A DNA stretch of 64,000 nt from Pseudocitrobacter corydidari (GCF_021172065.1 NZ_CP087880.1:4750583-4814582); one strand, 5' to 3'; numbered from the stretch's first letter, positions 17,689 to 26,210 are shown. The notes: generated by a model not told the origin, from the sequence alone. Numbers and translations: made by a program.

Positions 17689-18252
17689 TCAGGGAGAGGG
17701 CAGGGGTGAGGGTCCAAACCGCACCAGCTTATCCCGCGCCTCTTGCGAACTGTACTGCAACACCATCCACGGGCTGAATACCCACGGTGTAGCGGCAAGC
17801 GCCCGAAACAGTGCATCTAATGAAACCCAGCGGCTATCCATCACTTCGTCCGGATTCAACGTAATGGCATTGGTTAACTTTGCCGCATAGACCGGGCAGA
17901 CTTCGTTTTCCACAATACCGCTGGCGTCGGTTTCGCAATAACGAAATTCTGGATACACCGGGGTGATATCCGTGAGTTCTGCGCCGACTTCAAAACGGCA
18001 GCGGCGAATAATTGCCTGTTCGAACGATTCGTTCTGCTGAGGATGACCGCAAACAGAGTTAGTCCAGACGCCCGGCCAGGCCTTTTTGCCAAGTGAGCGT
18101 CGGGTAATCAGAACCTGACCTTCGTTATTGAAGATCCAGCAGGAGAAGGCGAGGTGGAGAGGCGTGTGGGCGGTGTGTACGGCATATTTTTCCGCCGTGC
18201 CAATAGGTTCACCTTTTTCATTCAGTAAAATGACGTGTTCTTGCCCTTTCAT
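17689..18252 (-). CDS. idi: Isopentenyl-diphosphate delta-isomerase (type 1)
   Basis: 187 aa Nudix-like isomerase converting isopentenyl to dimethylallyl diphosphate for isoprenoid synthesis. The catalytic Cys is in NSVCGHP (about 66) and the Glu in ENEVCPV (about 116). Sequence is clearly related to E. coli Idi (182 aa) but diverged. ATG 18252 has GGGAG upstream. The last residues, PSPLPSP, are encoded by the palindromic repeat, and the stop TGA also comes from it, so the natural C-terminus appears to have been replaced by repeat-encoded sequence. Confidence 0.93.
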   Translation of the reverse strand: MKGQEHVILLNEKGEPIGTAEKYAVHTAHTPLHLAFSCWIFNNEGQVLITRRSLGKKAWPGVWTNSVCGHPQQNESFEQAIIRRCRFEVGAELTDITPVYPEFRYCETDASGIVENEVCPVYAAKLTNAITLNPDEVMDSRWVSLDALFRALAATPWVFSPWMVLQYSSQEARDKLVRFGPSPLPSP

Positions 18253-18280
18253 CACGGCTCCCGATAGCGGATTCAAAAAC

Positions 18281-18353
18281 GCCGGATGGCGCTGCGCTTA
18301 CCCGGCCTACGAATTTCCCTCCGTAGGCCCGGTAAGCGAAGCGCCACCGGGCA
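18281..18353. repeat. REP/BIME-type element upstream of idi
   Basis: Two inverted REP units: GCCGGATGGCGCTGCGCTTA and, facing it, GTAAGCGAAGCGCCACCGGGC, with CGGCCTACG/CGTAGGCCCGG inside. It lies between idi and the DUF554 gene, both on the minus strand. Confidence 0.85.
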
Positions 18354-18372
18354 ATGCCATTATACCTCAAGC

Positions 18373-19089
18373 TTAGGCAAACAAACTGGCCCACAGTGCG
18401 GAAATCGGCATAACCAGAATTAAGCCTGGCAGCATATTGGCGACCGGGAACGCTTTGATATTACAGATGCGAAGCCCGGTGGCGACCATAATCAGCCCGC
18501 CTGCACAGGAGAAATCGGCCATCATATCTGGCGTGATCAGATGCAGAATATGCACCGCCAGCACCGCCAGCGCGACCTGGACGGCAATCAGCGGCAGGCC
18601 GATAGTCATCACCGAAAAACCCAGCATGGTGGCGAAAATCGCCGCGGTGAACAGGTCCAGCACAGTTTTAATGTAGAGAATCGACGGATCGCCGGTCATC
18701 CCCTCATGCATCGCCCCGAAAATCCCGGTACCGCTGGCGCAGAAGAGCACCAGAATCGCGACAAACTTTTCGGTAAACTCGTCGTGTGTTAACCCCTGAA
18801 CCGGCGGGAAGATACGGTTGATCAGGCCGCGCGTGCTGCCAGCGGCTTTACCAATCTGCTTTTCGAGGAAAAACATTTCGCCAATCACCGCGCCGATAAC
18901 CATCGCCAGCACCACGGCGGGCATGAATTTCACCTTGATGACCAGATTGATACCAAGGCCTACCGAGCAAAGCCCGAAGGTCAGCGGCAGCGCCGTTTTA
19001 ACGCGATCGGGGATATGCGTCCCGATGACCGATCCGAACAGGCCGCCGACGATCACCGCCGCGCCGTTCACGTATGGTCCAATTAACAT
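18373..19089 (-). CDS. DUF554 membrane protein (YqgA-like)
   Basis: 238 aa with about seven hydrophobic segments. It is clearly related to E. coli YqgA (235 aa) along its length, including the segment FCASGTGIFGAMHEGMTGDPSIL. The function of DUF554 proteins is unknown; a transporter role is possible. It lies 18 nt downstream of the UbiX-like gene, so it is the third gene of the decarboxylase operon. This context suggests uptake or export of an aromatic acid or phenol, which is inference. Confidence 0.88.
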   Translation of the reverse strand: MLIGPYVNGAAVIVGGLFGSVIGTHIPDRVKTALPLTFGLCSVGLGINLVIKVKFMPAVVLAMVIGAVIGEMFFLEKQIGKAAGSTRGLINRIFPPVQGLTHDEFTEKFVAILVLFCASGTGIFGAMHEGMTGDPSILYIKTVLDLFTAAIFATMLGFSVMTIGLPLIAVQVALAVLAVHILHLITPDMMADFSCAGGLIMVATGLRICNIKAFPVANMLPGLILVMPISALWASLFA

Positions 19090-19107
19090 GGAAGTGTCCT
19101 GATAGAG

Positions 19108-19692
19108 TTATTCAGTGTGGCTAAGAGATCCTTCGCCCCAGCGCGGAAGATCTTTAATATCAAAATCAAACAGATCGAGAGCACGGCTGACGCTATGGGT
19201 AACGATCTCGTCAGCCGTTTGTGGCCGCTGATAAAGCGCAGGTACCGGCGGGAAAATAATGCCGCCCATTTCGGTCACCGCAGCCATATTGCGAATATGG
19301 CCGAGGTTGAGCGGCGTTTCCCGCGCCAGAAGCACCAGACGGCGGCGCTCTTTGAGCACCACGTCTGCCGCACGCGTCAGCAGATTGTCGGTCAGGCAGT
19401 GGGCAATCGCGCCCAGCGTTCTCATTGAACAGGGGGCAACAAGCATCCCCGCCGTTTTAAATGAACCGCTGGAAATCGCCGCGCCCAGATTACCAATCGG
19501 GTGAACGACGTCCGCCATGGCGAAGACATCTTCCAGGCGGTAATCCGTCTCCAGCTGGCAGGTTTTCTCTGCCCCTTTCGAGACAACCAGATGAACCTCA
19601 ACGTCCAGTTTCTGCAACAGTTCCAGCGCTTTCACGCCGTACTGGAACCCTGAGGCGCCGCTAATCCCGACAATCATGCGTTTCGTGGCCAC
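19108..19692 (-). CDS. UbiX-like flavin prenyltransferase, hydroxyarylic acid decarboxylase subunit B
   Basis: 194 aa flavoprotein of the UbiX/Pad1 family. It has the N-terminal GISGASGFQYG phosphate-binding loop and the family segments AISSGSFKTAGMLVAPCSMRTL and LVLLARETPLNLGHIRNM. UbiX enzymes make the prenylated FMN cofactor used by UbiD decarboxylases. It is a paralogue beside a UbiD gene, resembling EcdB/KpdB rather than the ubiquinone-pathway UbiX locus. It follows the UbiD-like gene by 10 nt. Confidence 0.9.
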   Translation of the reverse strand: MATKRMIVGISGASGFQYGVKALELLQKLDVEVHLVVSKGAEKTCQLETDYRLEDVFAMADVVHPIGNLGAAISSGSFKTAGMLVAPCSMRTLGAIAHCLTDNLLTRAADVVLKERRRLVLLARETPLNLGHIRNMAAVTEMGGIIFPPVPALYQRPQTADEIVTHSVSRALDLFDFDIKDLPRWGEGSLSHTE

Positions 19693-19702
19693 GGTGTTCT
19701 CC

Positions 19703-21175
19703 TTATTCGAAGTCCGGCAGGAAGCGTTTCACATCGACTTCTTTGAATTTCGAGCGTTCAAAGTGGCTTTTCAGATGGAACGGTACGGTGCAGTCAAAGA
19801 TAGTTTTGCAGGACATCCCCTGTTGCAGAATGCTTGGGCTGTAAGCCGGTACCTGAGACGGATCGAGCGGGTGGCAACGTACGCCCGGAATAGTGACGGT
19901 GTCCACGTCGCCCTGATAGCGCGTCTGCATCGCCCACATCACATCATCGCTATCGAAAATATCGACATCTTCATCCACCAGAATGACGTGTTTCAGTTCC
20001 GGGAACGCGGAGAAGGCGAGCAGGGCAGCCTGGCGCTGACGACCTTCATCAACGGCGGCGGATTTTTTAAATTGCATCACCGCCAGCAGTTTGCCGCCGC
20101 CTGCGGTATGCGCAAAGACGTTCAGCAGTTTGCCCGGCATCGCGCGTTCAACCATATCGAGGATGCTCGCTTCGGTCGGGATACCCGCCATGTTCACGTG
20201 TTCTTCGCCTGGCCCTACTGTAGTGCGCCAGATTGGGTTTTTACGGTGCGTTACCGCTTTCACTTTAATCACCGGAATCGCTTCTTTTGCTTCACCGGTG
20301 TAACCAGGGAATTCCGGCATTGCTTTGCCGGTGTTGGTGTTCTGGTCTTCACGCACGCGTACGTTAGGCAGCAGTTCGCCTTCGATGATGATTTCCGCGT
20401 GAGCGATCGCTTTCTCGTTGATGGTTTTACACTGCACCATTTCAACGGCATGACCGCGCAGGGAACCGGCGATGCTCAGTTCATCGAAGCCCAGCGGCGT
20501 GGTTGGCGGCTCGAAGCAGGCAGCAATTTCAATCGCCGGGTCAACGCCGATGCTGATAGAAATCGGCAGCGGTTTGCCTGCGGCTTCCGCTTTCATGCGG
20601 AACGCATCGATATGACGGCCTGGGGTGAGCCACATGGAGAGCTCATCTTTACTCTGCACGCATAAACGGTGAATGGTGATATCAGACTCATGCGTTTGCG
20701 GATCTGAGGCGTAGCACAGCCCCATGGTGATATACGGGCCGGCATCTTCTTCAGTATTGGTCGGCGCGGGCAGCAGTTTACGCAGGTCAAAACCGGCGTC
20801 GGTTGCAAGGTGAACCACTTCCTGACCCACGGCAGGCGCAGTGGTCAGAACAGGTGCGATTGGCGTCTGTACGGAATCTTTGAGCAGATGACCCAGACGT
20901 TCCGGTGGGCAGTTCAGGAAATGGCTGACGCGGTTACGGGAACCATTAAGACCAATGGCGACGCTGATGTCGTTAAAGCCTTTAATTTTGTTGAACATCA
21001 TTACCGGGCCATTTTTGCGTGTTGGACGCTGGCAGGTACCGCCTGCGCCAACATAGCGGTAAACGCCGGAGAGCTCCGCGTGCGGGTCAACTTCGGTATC
21101 GGTTTCAACATATTCGCCTGGCAGCGTTTTCAACAGCTCCAGTGCAGAGCGTAGGTCATGAACTTTACTTTTCAT
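19703..21175 (-). CDS. UbiD-family hydroxyarylic acid decarboxylase, subunit C
   Basis: 490 aa. It resembles the non-oxidative 4-hydroxybenzoate and protocatechuate decarboxylases of Enterobacter and Klebsiella (KpdC, AroY types): LLPAPTNTEEDAGPYIT, TIHRLCVQSKDELSMWL, and the Glu/Arg-rich prFMN site IIIEGELLPNVRVREDQNTN. It probably decarboxylates a hydroxybenzoate to a phenol reversibly. The exact substrate cannot be set from sequence. First gene of a UbiD-UbiX-DUF554 unit, divergent from a LysR regulator. No gene for a small D subunit is seen nearby. Confidence 0.9.
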   Translation of the reverse strand: MKSKVHDLRSALELLKTLPGEYVETDTEVDPHAELSGVYRYVGAGGTCQRPTRKNGPVMMFNKIKGFNDISVAIGLNGSRNRVSHFLNCPPERLGHLLKDSVQTPIAPVLTTAPAVGQEVVHLATDAGFDLRKLLPAPTNTEEDAGPYITMGLCYASDPQTHESDITIHRLCVQSKDELSMWLTPGRHIDAFRMKAEAAGKPLPISISIGVDPAIEIAACFEPPTTPLGFDELSIAGSLRGHAVEMVQCKTINEKAIAHAEIIIEGELLPNVRVREDQNTNTGKAMPEFPGYTGEAKEAIPVIKVKAVTHRKNPIWRTTVGPGEEHVNMAGIPTEASILDMVERAMPGKLLNVFAHTAGGGKLLAVMQFKKSAAVDEGRQRQAALLAFSAFPELKHVILVDEDVDIFDSDDVMWAMQTRYQGDVDTVTIPGVRCHPLDPSQVPAYSPSILQQGMSCKTIFDCTVPFHLKSHFERSKFKEVDVKRFLPDFE

Positions 21176-21345
21176 CGTTTTGTTCCTGTGAGTAAGCAGT
21201 AAAACGGTCTGCGGATTACCCTAATCCCCAATGGAAAAAGGGACAAATACCGTTTAGCTGCCTCTGAGTAGATCAAAAAAGTGTGAGGCAGGTATGGTGG
21301 CTGACGTACACTAGCCTTCAGGACGTTGGCGAGGAGGACGGTTTC

Positions 21346-22248
21346 GTGGATTTAAAACGATTACGCTATTTTTGTCGGGTGGTGGAGCAAGGCTCGATAA
21401 GCCAGGCGGCGAAGGTGCTGAATATGGCGCAACCGCCGCTCAGTAAACGTATCCAGGAGCTGGAGGACGAGCTGCAAACGCCGCTGTTCACGCGCCGGGG
21501 AAACCGCATTGAGCCCACGGAAGCCGGGTTTTTCCTCTATCGCAAAGCCTGCGAGATTTTGCGTCAGGTGGAGGACACCGCGCGGGAAACCATGGAGATC
21601 GCGCAAAAAGATCATCTGCAGTTTCGTCTTGGCCTAACGCATCTGTTTCAGTCCTACTTTAAACCGCTGCTGCTGGCGTTGTATGAGCGTAATCCCAACA
21701 TTGAGGTGAACATCTCAGTCACCGATTCCAGCCATCTGGAGATGCTGCTCAATGAAGGTGCCATTGATTTAGCGCTAATCCAGCGCCCCTATCGCAGTGA
21801 AGGGTTTGATTTCGTCTCCTTTGATCCCATCAAGCTGGTGGCGGTAATCAGCAAAAAATGTTTGCCCCAGGCGCCCGCGAATCCTTTCGACTACACGGCA
21901 CTGGCTGACTTTCCGTTGGTATTGCTGCATCGGGCGAAAGATTCCGGCACTTACGAGATGCTTATCGATCTGTTCAGGAAGGCGGGGGTAAATCCGAATG
22001 TGATTATGCATATCACCCAGCCGGGCATGATCCTCGACTGGCTCGAATCGGGGCTGGCTGCCGCCACGCTGCTGCCCTCATCGGAGGTAGACGCAACACG
22101 TTTGCCCCACTGCCACGTGGTTGATGTCTTCCCTTCTCCGCAGGTTTTCTATCCCGCGCTGGTGAAAATGCCTGCCGCGAACTGGGTACCGGAAGTGATG
22201 GATTTGGTGGCGGAAGGGTATCCTTTTAACACTCATCCTTCTGTCTGA
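21346..22248 (+). CDS. LysR-family transcriptional regulator of the decarboxylase operon
   Basis: 300 aa; winged HTH at residues about 3-60 (QGSISQAAKVLNMAQPPLSKRIQEL) and a periplasmic-binding-protein-like effector domain from about 90. GTG 21346 is chosen because GAGGAGGA stands 7-8 nt upstream and the product begins DLKRLRYF as usual; the longer frame to 21283 is rejected. It is divergent from the UbiD operon with 170 bp between; an inverted repeat TGCCTC/GAGGCA (21259-21290) lies in this region. It likely senses an aromatic acid. Confidence 0.9.
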   Translation: MDLKRLRYFCRVVEQGSISQAAKVLNMAQPPLSKRIQELEDELQTPLFTRRGNRIEPTEAGFFLYRKACEILRQVEDTARETMEIAQKDHLQFRLGLTHLFQSYFKPLLLALYERNPNIEVNISVTDSSHLEMLLNEGAIDLALIQRPYRSEGFDFVSFDPIKLVAVISKKCLPQAPANPFDYTALADFPLVLLHRAKDSGTYEMLIDLFRKAGVNPNVIMHITQPGMILDWLESGLAAATLLPSSEVDATRLPHCHVVDVFPSPQVFYPALVKMPAANWVPEVMDLVAEGYPFNTHPSV

Positions 22249-22315
22249 GATATTGGCATCCGCCATCAGCCTGCTATCATAGGCGACCTGACCGAACTAA
22301 CCCGAGGACGATGTT

Positions 22316-23050
22316 TTGCTAGCAGGATGCCTGAGTACCCAGCCAATGCGTTTTTTACTGTGCCTGTTCCTCGGCGTGGTGCTGGTGGGCTGTTCCGGGA
22401 GCAAGTCTGGCTCCGGCAGCTATGACGGTTCGGTCTACACCGTAAAACGCGGCGACACGCTGTCGCGTATCTCTCGTGCAACGGGCACCAGCGTGGCCGA
22501 ACTGGCGCGTCTGAACGGCATCAAGCCGCCTTACACCATTGAGGTGGGGCAGAAGATTAAAACCGGCAGTTCCTCAAAACTGTTAGGTAAAAAATCGACC
22601 AGCACGGCGAAAGTGACGCCGTCCTCCGCCGTACCGCAGGCGTCATGGCCGCCGGTGGGACAACGCTGCTGGCGCTGGCCAACCAGCGGGAAAGTCATCA
22701 TGCCGTACTCCACCGCTGACGGCGGTAATAAGGGTATCGATATTTCCGGCAGCCGTGGTCAACCGGTATACGCCGCAGGAGCCGGGAAGGTGGTTTACGT
22801 CGGCAATCAGCTGCGCGGCTACGGTAATCTGATCATGATTAAACACAGTGAAGATTACATCACCGCCTACGCGCACAACGAGACTCTGCTGGTGAACAAC
22901 GGGCAAAGCGTGAAGATTGGCCAGAAGATTGCCACCATGGGCAGCAGCGATACGGATTCTGTGCGTCTGCACTTCCAGATTCGCTACCGCGCGACGGCGA
23001 TTGATCCACTGCGCTACTTACCGCCGCAGGGCAGTAAGCCTAAGTGCTAA
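22316..23050 (+). CDS. actS: Amidase activator ActS (YgeR), LysM/LytM lipoprotein
   Basis: 244 aa envelope lipoprotein. The signal ends in the lipobox LVGC with the lipidated Cys at about residue 26. A LysM peptidoglycan-binding domain (VYTVKRGDTLSRIS, about 40-84) is followed by an M23/LytM domain (about 115-235) whose zinc ligands are replaced (GNKGIDIS and LHFQIR), as in E. coli ActS/YgeR, which activates AmiC and other amidases. The start TTG 22316 has GAGGA upstream; the ATG at 22346 lacks a ribosome site. Confidence 0.93.
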   Translation: MLAGCLSTQPMRFLLCLFLGVVLVGCSGSKSGSGSYDGSVYTVKRGDTLSRISRATGTSVAELARLNGIKPPYTIEVGQKIKTGSSSKLLGKKSTSTAKVTPSSAVPQASWPPVGQRCWRWPTSGKVIMPYSTADGGNKGIDISGSRGQPVYAAGAGKVVYVGNQLRGYGNLIMIKHSEDYITAYAHNETLLVNNGQSVKIGQKIATMGSSDTDSVRLHFQIRYRATAIDPLRYLPPQGSKPKC

Positions 23051-23085
23051 AAGACTATTTTATCGCCAGTCAGTGGCGATGAGGC

Positions 23086-23113
23086 TTGCCAGCGAGGGCA
23101 TAAGGTTTATAAT
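23086..23113 (+). promoter_or_regulatory. Promoter of glyU
   Basis: TTGCCA (23086-23091), 16-bp spacer and TATAAT (23108-23113), followed by a GC-rich discriminator typical of stringently controlled stable RNA promoters. Confidence 0.8.
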
Positions 23114-23132
23114 GCTCCTCGCACACGCCGAA

Positions 23133-23206
23133 GCGGGCGTAGTTCAATGGTAGAACGAGAGCTTCCCAAGCTCTATACGAGGGTTCGATTCCCTTCGCCC
23201 GCTCCA
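23133..23206 (+). tRNA. glyU: tRNA-Gly (anticodon CCC)
   Basis: A full cloverleaf of 74 nt with encoded CCA: acceptor GCGGGCG pairs with CGCCCGC, anticodon stem GAGCT/AGCTC with loop TTCCCAA, T-arm GGGTTCGATTCCC. It is the same tRNA as E. coli glyU. Its 3' end forms the left attachment site of the island, and the gene remains intact. Confidence 0.98.
23189..23206. repeat. attL core (3' end of glyU)
   Basis: 18-bp core identical to the copy at 32420-32437. It keeps the tRNA 3' half intact after integration. Confidence 0.9.
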
Positions 23207-23270
23207 AAAACTCCCTAACGTATTCATTCCTCAGCCTTTTTCTGATTCATACGTGACGGCGCTCGTGATC

Positions 23271-23279
23271 CTCCTACAA
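23271..23279 (+). repeat. Candidate integrase arm-type site, left
   Basis: CTCCTACAA, found once here and twice next to attR (32340-32348 and 32353-32361). The spacing from the cores fits arm-type binding sites of a tyrosine integrase. Confidence 0.5.
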
Positions 23280-23295
23280 AGGGGTCATACAGCCG

Positions 23296-25248
23296 ATGGC
23301 GCAGCGTGATAATCTCTATCGACGTCCAAGCGGTATCTATGTTCTGCGGATCACCGTTCCGGTTCGTTATCGCGCCCTGATAGGGCAGCGTGAAATTCAT
23401 GCATCTACCCGCACAACCCACCTTGCAAATGCCAGAGCTATTGCCGCGCGTTTGTTGGAGAAGTGGTATGCGTCTCTGGAAGAGTTCAGGCAAGTGGATA
23501 AAGAGAAGATCAGGGGCAATGCCCCATTGTTGATTGGAGCAGGCAAAATCAGCCTGGCGTTGTTTTGCGATTCATTTGGGGTTGGGGCTGAGACTGTCGT
23601 CCAGCATCTTCTGGCAGCCAATGTGCCGCTGTATGCCCTTGTATCTAACCAGCGTGGCTTTCTGATTGATGATTTCAGCACGCTTGAGCGTGATCCTGAT
23701 ACGCATGGGTTCGTTTTGAATAACATTGCGTATGACGGTGCTGAGGCTGCGGTAAACGGCTATATGCAGCTTTACCAGCCGCAGTTTGCCCTTGTTGAAT
23801 TGCTGAACGGGCGAGAGGTTGAGGTTACGGCATTCAGGGCTAACAACGGCAATCCTCTTTCCCTCTGGTTGTTGGATTTACCCGGGGTGACGCTGAATGC
23901 AAGTTCTTTGTTCATCAACAACGTGCAAGCTGAAAAACTGCGTAGCGCTTGGGATAAGGCGCTTGCGAAATCGGAGCCAACATTAAGTGCTATGCCATGC
24001 GCTCCGGTAGGTGTAACACCAACGATTCCTGTGGCCGCTACCATCAACCCGTATTGCAACCCGACATATGCGAGCATGACGGTTTCAGCATTGCTGAAAG
24101 CGTTTTTGGTCTATAAAAATACGGGCGATATTAAGCTAGCCAGCGAGGGGAAAATTCGTTCCAGAATTGAACACTTCGTGGAGATAATGGGCGATTTAAC
24201 TCTAGGCGAACTGAATCGTGACGTTGTGAAAGATTACGTCACCAAAATGCAGAATATGCCCGGTAATCTGTATTTGATGCGGCGAAAATACAAGATTTCA
24301 GATACGCAAAAGCTAATTGAAATAGCGCTAGCTGATGGTCAGCCAGTTATGAGCCGAGATGCTATTGGCAGGCATATTGAGTCACTGGGTTCTATGCTCA
24401 AATGGGCTAAGAGTGAACGTTACCTTTTTGATAACCCTGCTGAGAATGTGTTGGCTCAGCGTCGTGTGATGGTGCGTGAGCAGGATCGCCGCGACCTCTT
24501 CACCGACGATGAACTAGAGCAAATTTTCTCGGCTGACTGGTTTAAGAAAGGCGCGGGAAGGCCCAATCAATACGGACGTTATACGAGCTTCCGCCCGTTT
24601 CACTACTGGTTGCCTCTGTTGGCATTATATGTGGGCGGGCGCATCAATGAGCTTTGCCAGCTTTATCTGACGGATATTCGCGAAGATAAAAACGGGGTTG
24701 CCTATATTGATTTTAACCTTGATGCGCCGGATAAGGTGATGGATGAAGAAGCGCAGGCTGGTGGCGTTAAATCATTAAAGACGGTGAATGCGATCCGTCA
24801 GGTTCCAATTCATCCGCGACTTATCGAACTAGGGCTGCTGGAGTATGTAGATGCATTGAAAGCTGCCGGGTATGATCGTCTTTTCCCTGAGTTGAAGCAC
24901 AACAAAATCAAAGGATATCGTGCCGCCGCCTCAAAATGGTTTAACGAAAACTACTTTGGCAAAGTCCTCGGTTTTACCCGTGACGGTAAGAAAACGTTCC
25001 ATTCGTTGCGGCACACTTTCATCAACGCCGTAGACAAGTTTGAGATCAACGAACGCACGATTGCGCAGCTTGTTGGACATGTTCGGGGCAGCACCACCGC
25101 GATGACAACCTATCGTAAGGATGCTGATGTGGGAGAGCAATTGGGCGTGATTTCGCAGCTTCACTACAGTTTACCTGATATTGCGCAGTTTGATTCGCAA
25201 GCGGGTATCAAGGCGGTCATCGACGCGCGGCGCAGACATAAATCGTAA
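23296..25248 (+). CDS. Tyrosine recombinase/integrase (DUF6538-type N-terminus)
   Basis: 650 aa, much longer than P4-type integrases (about 400 aa). The N-terminus (NLYRRPSGIYVLRITVPVRY) matches the DUF6538 arm-binding domain; a long linker is followed by a SAM-like domain (about 260-380) and a catalytic domain from about 390. Catalytic motifs: Arg in YVGGRINELCQL, HxxR in HSLRHTF, His in LVGHVRGST and Tyr in MTTYRKD. It integrates the element into glyU. A terminator follows the stop. Confidence 0.95.
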   Translation: MAQRDNLYRRPSGIYVLRITVPVRYRALIGQREIHASTRTTHLANARAIAARLLEKWYASLEEFRQVDKEKIRGNAPLLIGAGKISLALFCDSFGVGAETVVQHLLAANVPLYALVSNQRGFLIDDFSTLERDPDTHGFVLNNIAYDGAEAAVNGYMQLYQPQFALVELLNGREVEVTAFRANNGNPLSLWLLDLPGVTLNASSLFINNVQAEKLRSAWDKALAKSEPTLSAMPCAPVGVTPTIPVAATINPYCNPTYASMTVSALLKAFLVYKNTGDIKLASEGKIRSRIEHFVEIMGDLTLGELNRDVVKDYVTKMQNMPGNLYLMRRKYKISDTQKLIEIALADGQPVMSRDAIGRHIESLGSMLKWAKSERYLFDNPAENVLAQRRVMVREQDRRDLFTDDELEQIFSADWFKKGAGRPNQYGRYTSFRPFHYWLPLLALYVGGRINELCQLYLTDIREDKNGVAYIDFNLDAPDKVMDEEAQAGGVKSLKTVNAIRQVPIHPRLIELGLLEYVDALKAAGYDRLFPELKHNKIKGYRAAASKWFNENYFGKVLGFTRDGKKTFHSLRHTFINAVDKFEINERTIAQLVGHVRGSTTAMTTYRKDADVGEQLGVISQLHYSLPDIAQFDSQAGIKAVIDARRRHKS

Positions 25249-25256
25249 GATGTGCC

Positions 25257-25288
25257 AAACGCGCCAGGAAGCCCTGAGGCGCGTTTTT
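25257..25288 (+). terminator. Terminator after the integrase gene
   Basis: AAACGCGCC pairs with GGCGCGTTT around a short loop and continues into a T-run, 8 nt after the integrase stop. Confidence 0.85.
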
Positions 25289-25363
25289 TATCTAGGGTCG
25301 TGGATTTTTTCTAGTGCAGAATTTGGAAGCGCTTAAAACGAGTTTGGTGACGTTGACTTACGA

Positions 25364-25690
25364 TTACCCCCGCAGCCCTTCCACGCTTTCTGAAGGTAGG
25401 CTAATAACTGTTTTAATGCTGGTCTCTATTCTGCCAATGACGTCTTGGCGCGGGCCGTTGTGCCAGTCTGCGTTTGCGTAAAAAGCATCGAGAACCGCAG
25501 CCATGCTTTCAGCGCTGTCAAAGGCGCGGATCAGGTAATAGCAATCCGTGTCATGCAGTGAGTTACCAAACGATACTACATCGATCCCGTGGCGTTGGTG
25601 TAGGGGCACGCTGATGTCCTGCATTATGGTGTGAAAAGCAGTTCCGGTGCCTTTGTGCAAGGTGTATTGCAGTATCTCGACGGTTCTCAA
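25364..25690 (-). CDS. NIPSNAP-like dimeric alpha/beta-barrel protein
   Basis: 108 aa when started at TTG 25690, which has GGAGA 6 nt upstream; the frame is open further up to 25864, but that part does not look like the family. The product (MRTVEILQYTLHKGTGTAF..., then DCYYLIRAFDSAESMAAVLDAFYANADWHNGPR) has the NIPSNAP pattern of a ferredoxin-like barrel. Bacterial NIPSNAP proteins have no firmly known function. Its presence on a mobile element is unusual. It is convergent with the integrase. Confidence 0.72.
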   Translation of the reverse strand: MRTVEILQYTLHKGTGTAFHTIMQDISVPLHQRHGIDVVSFGNSLHDTDCYYLIRAFDSAESMAAVLDAFYANADWHNGPRQDVIGRIETSIKTVISLPSESVEGLRG

Positions 25691-25864
25691 GCGTTGTCTC
25701 CGTGTCGTCTCTGGACGGCTCCCTTGTTGATAGCAATAAAGTAAACCCGACTGGCCCATGAAGCTACTACTAATCAGACAGCTATTCGTAAGCAGAAGCC
25801 GCGATATGTGGTTCAAACGCGCTGTAAGGCTCTCTGACGAGTTTTTTATCAGAATGGCATACAC

Positions 25865-26210
25865 GGTAAAAAAGCCGTGGTGCTTTAGTGATGCGTCTGG
25901 CTGAGAATAATTGCCAGTAATCCAAGTATAAGGTTTTGTTTTTCAAACACCGAAGTTTTTAAACGCTCTCCCTGAAAGGGAGCTGTTAAAACCTAAGACT
26001 GCTTACTTTTCGGCGGTCATGTTCCTGACAGCTTGTTGGTGAAGCTCGCGGCTCCGCTTCTCACTTCCGGTTTTCCCTGTTACCTGTTGTTGTGTGTAAA
26101 CGTAGTTGGTTAGCGGCTGTATGTGTTTAAGTTATTAGGTCACTGTGCGCCAGCCCAGCCAGCAAGCGGATCACTGCTCCAAAATCCGCACACTTTTTTG
26201 GAATGGATAT
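25865..26210. other. Non-coding stretch with a hairpin, downstream of the Rep-like gene
   Basis: I see no gene in these 346 bp. At 25956-25991 there is an imperfect extended hairpin: TTTTAAAC and GTTAAAA outside, CTCCCT and AGGGAG inside, GAA at the tip. It could be a terminator-like structure, a replication origin or an integrase/excision site; see the finding. Confidence 0.4.

Larger units (their letters stand above)
16316..17713. repeat. Palindromic intergenic repeat interrupted by the IS
   Basis: Outside the IS, 16316-16337 (ACCCTCACCCTAACCCTCTC) and 17623-17713 join to form one element whose outer ends are inverted: the right end reads, reversed, ACCCTCACCCCTGCCCTCTC. Two internal CTCCCTGAGGGAG-type palindromes occur (around 17623 and 17684). 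It looks like a short enterobacterial MITE-like repeat of about 110 bp. The right end supplies the last codons and stop of idi. Confidence 0.7.

Noticed and set aside
22316..23050. ActS as an active M23 peptidase
   Set aside because: The zinc ligands are replaced in both motifs, so it is an amidase activator rather than an enzyme.
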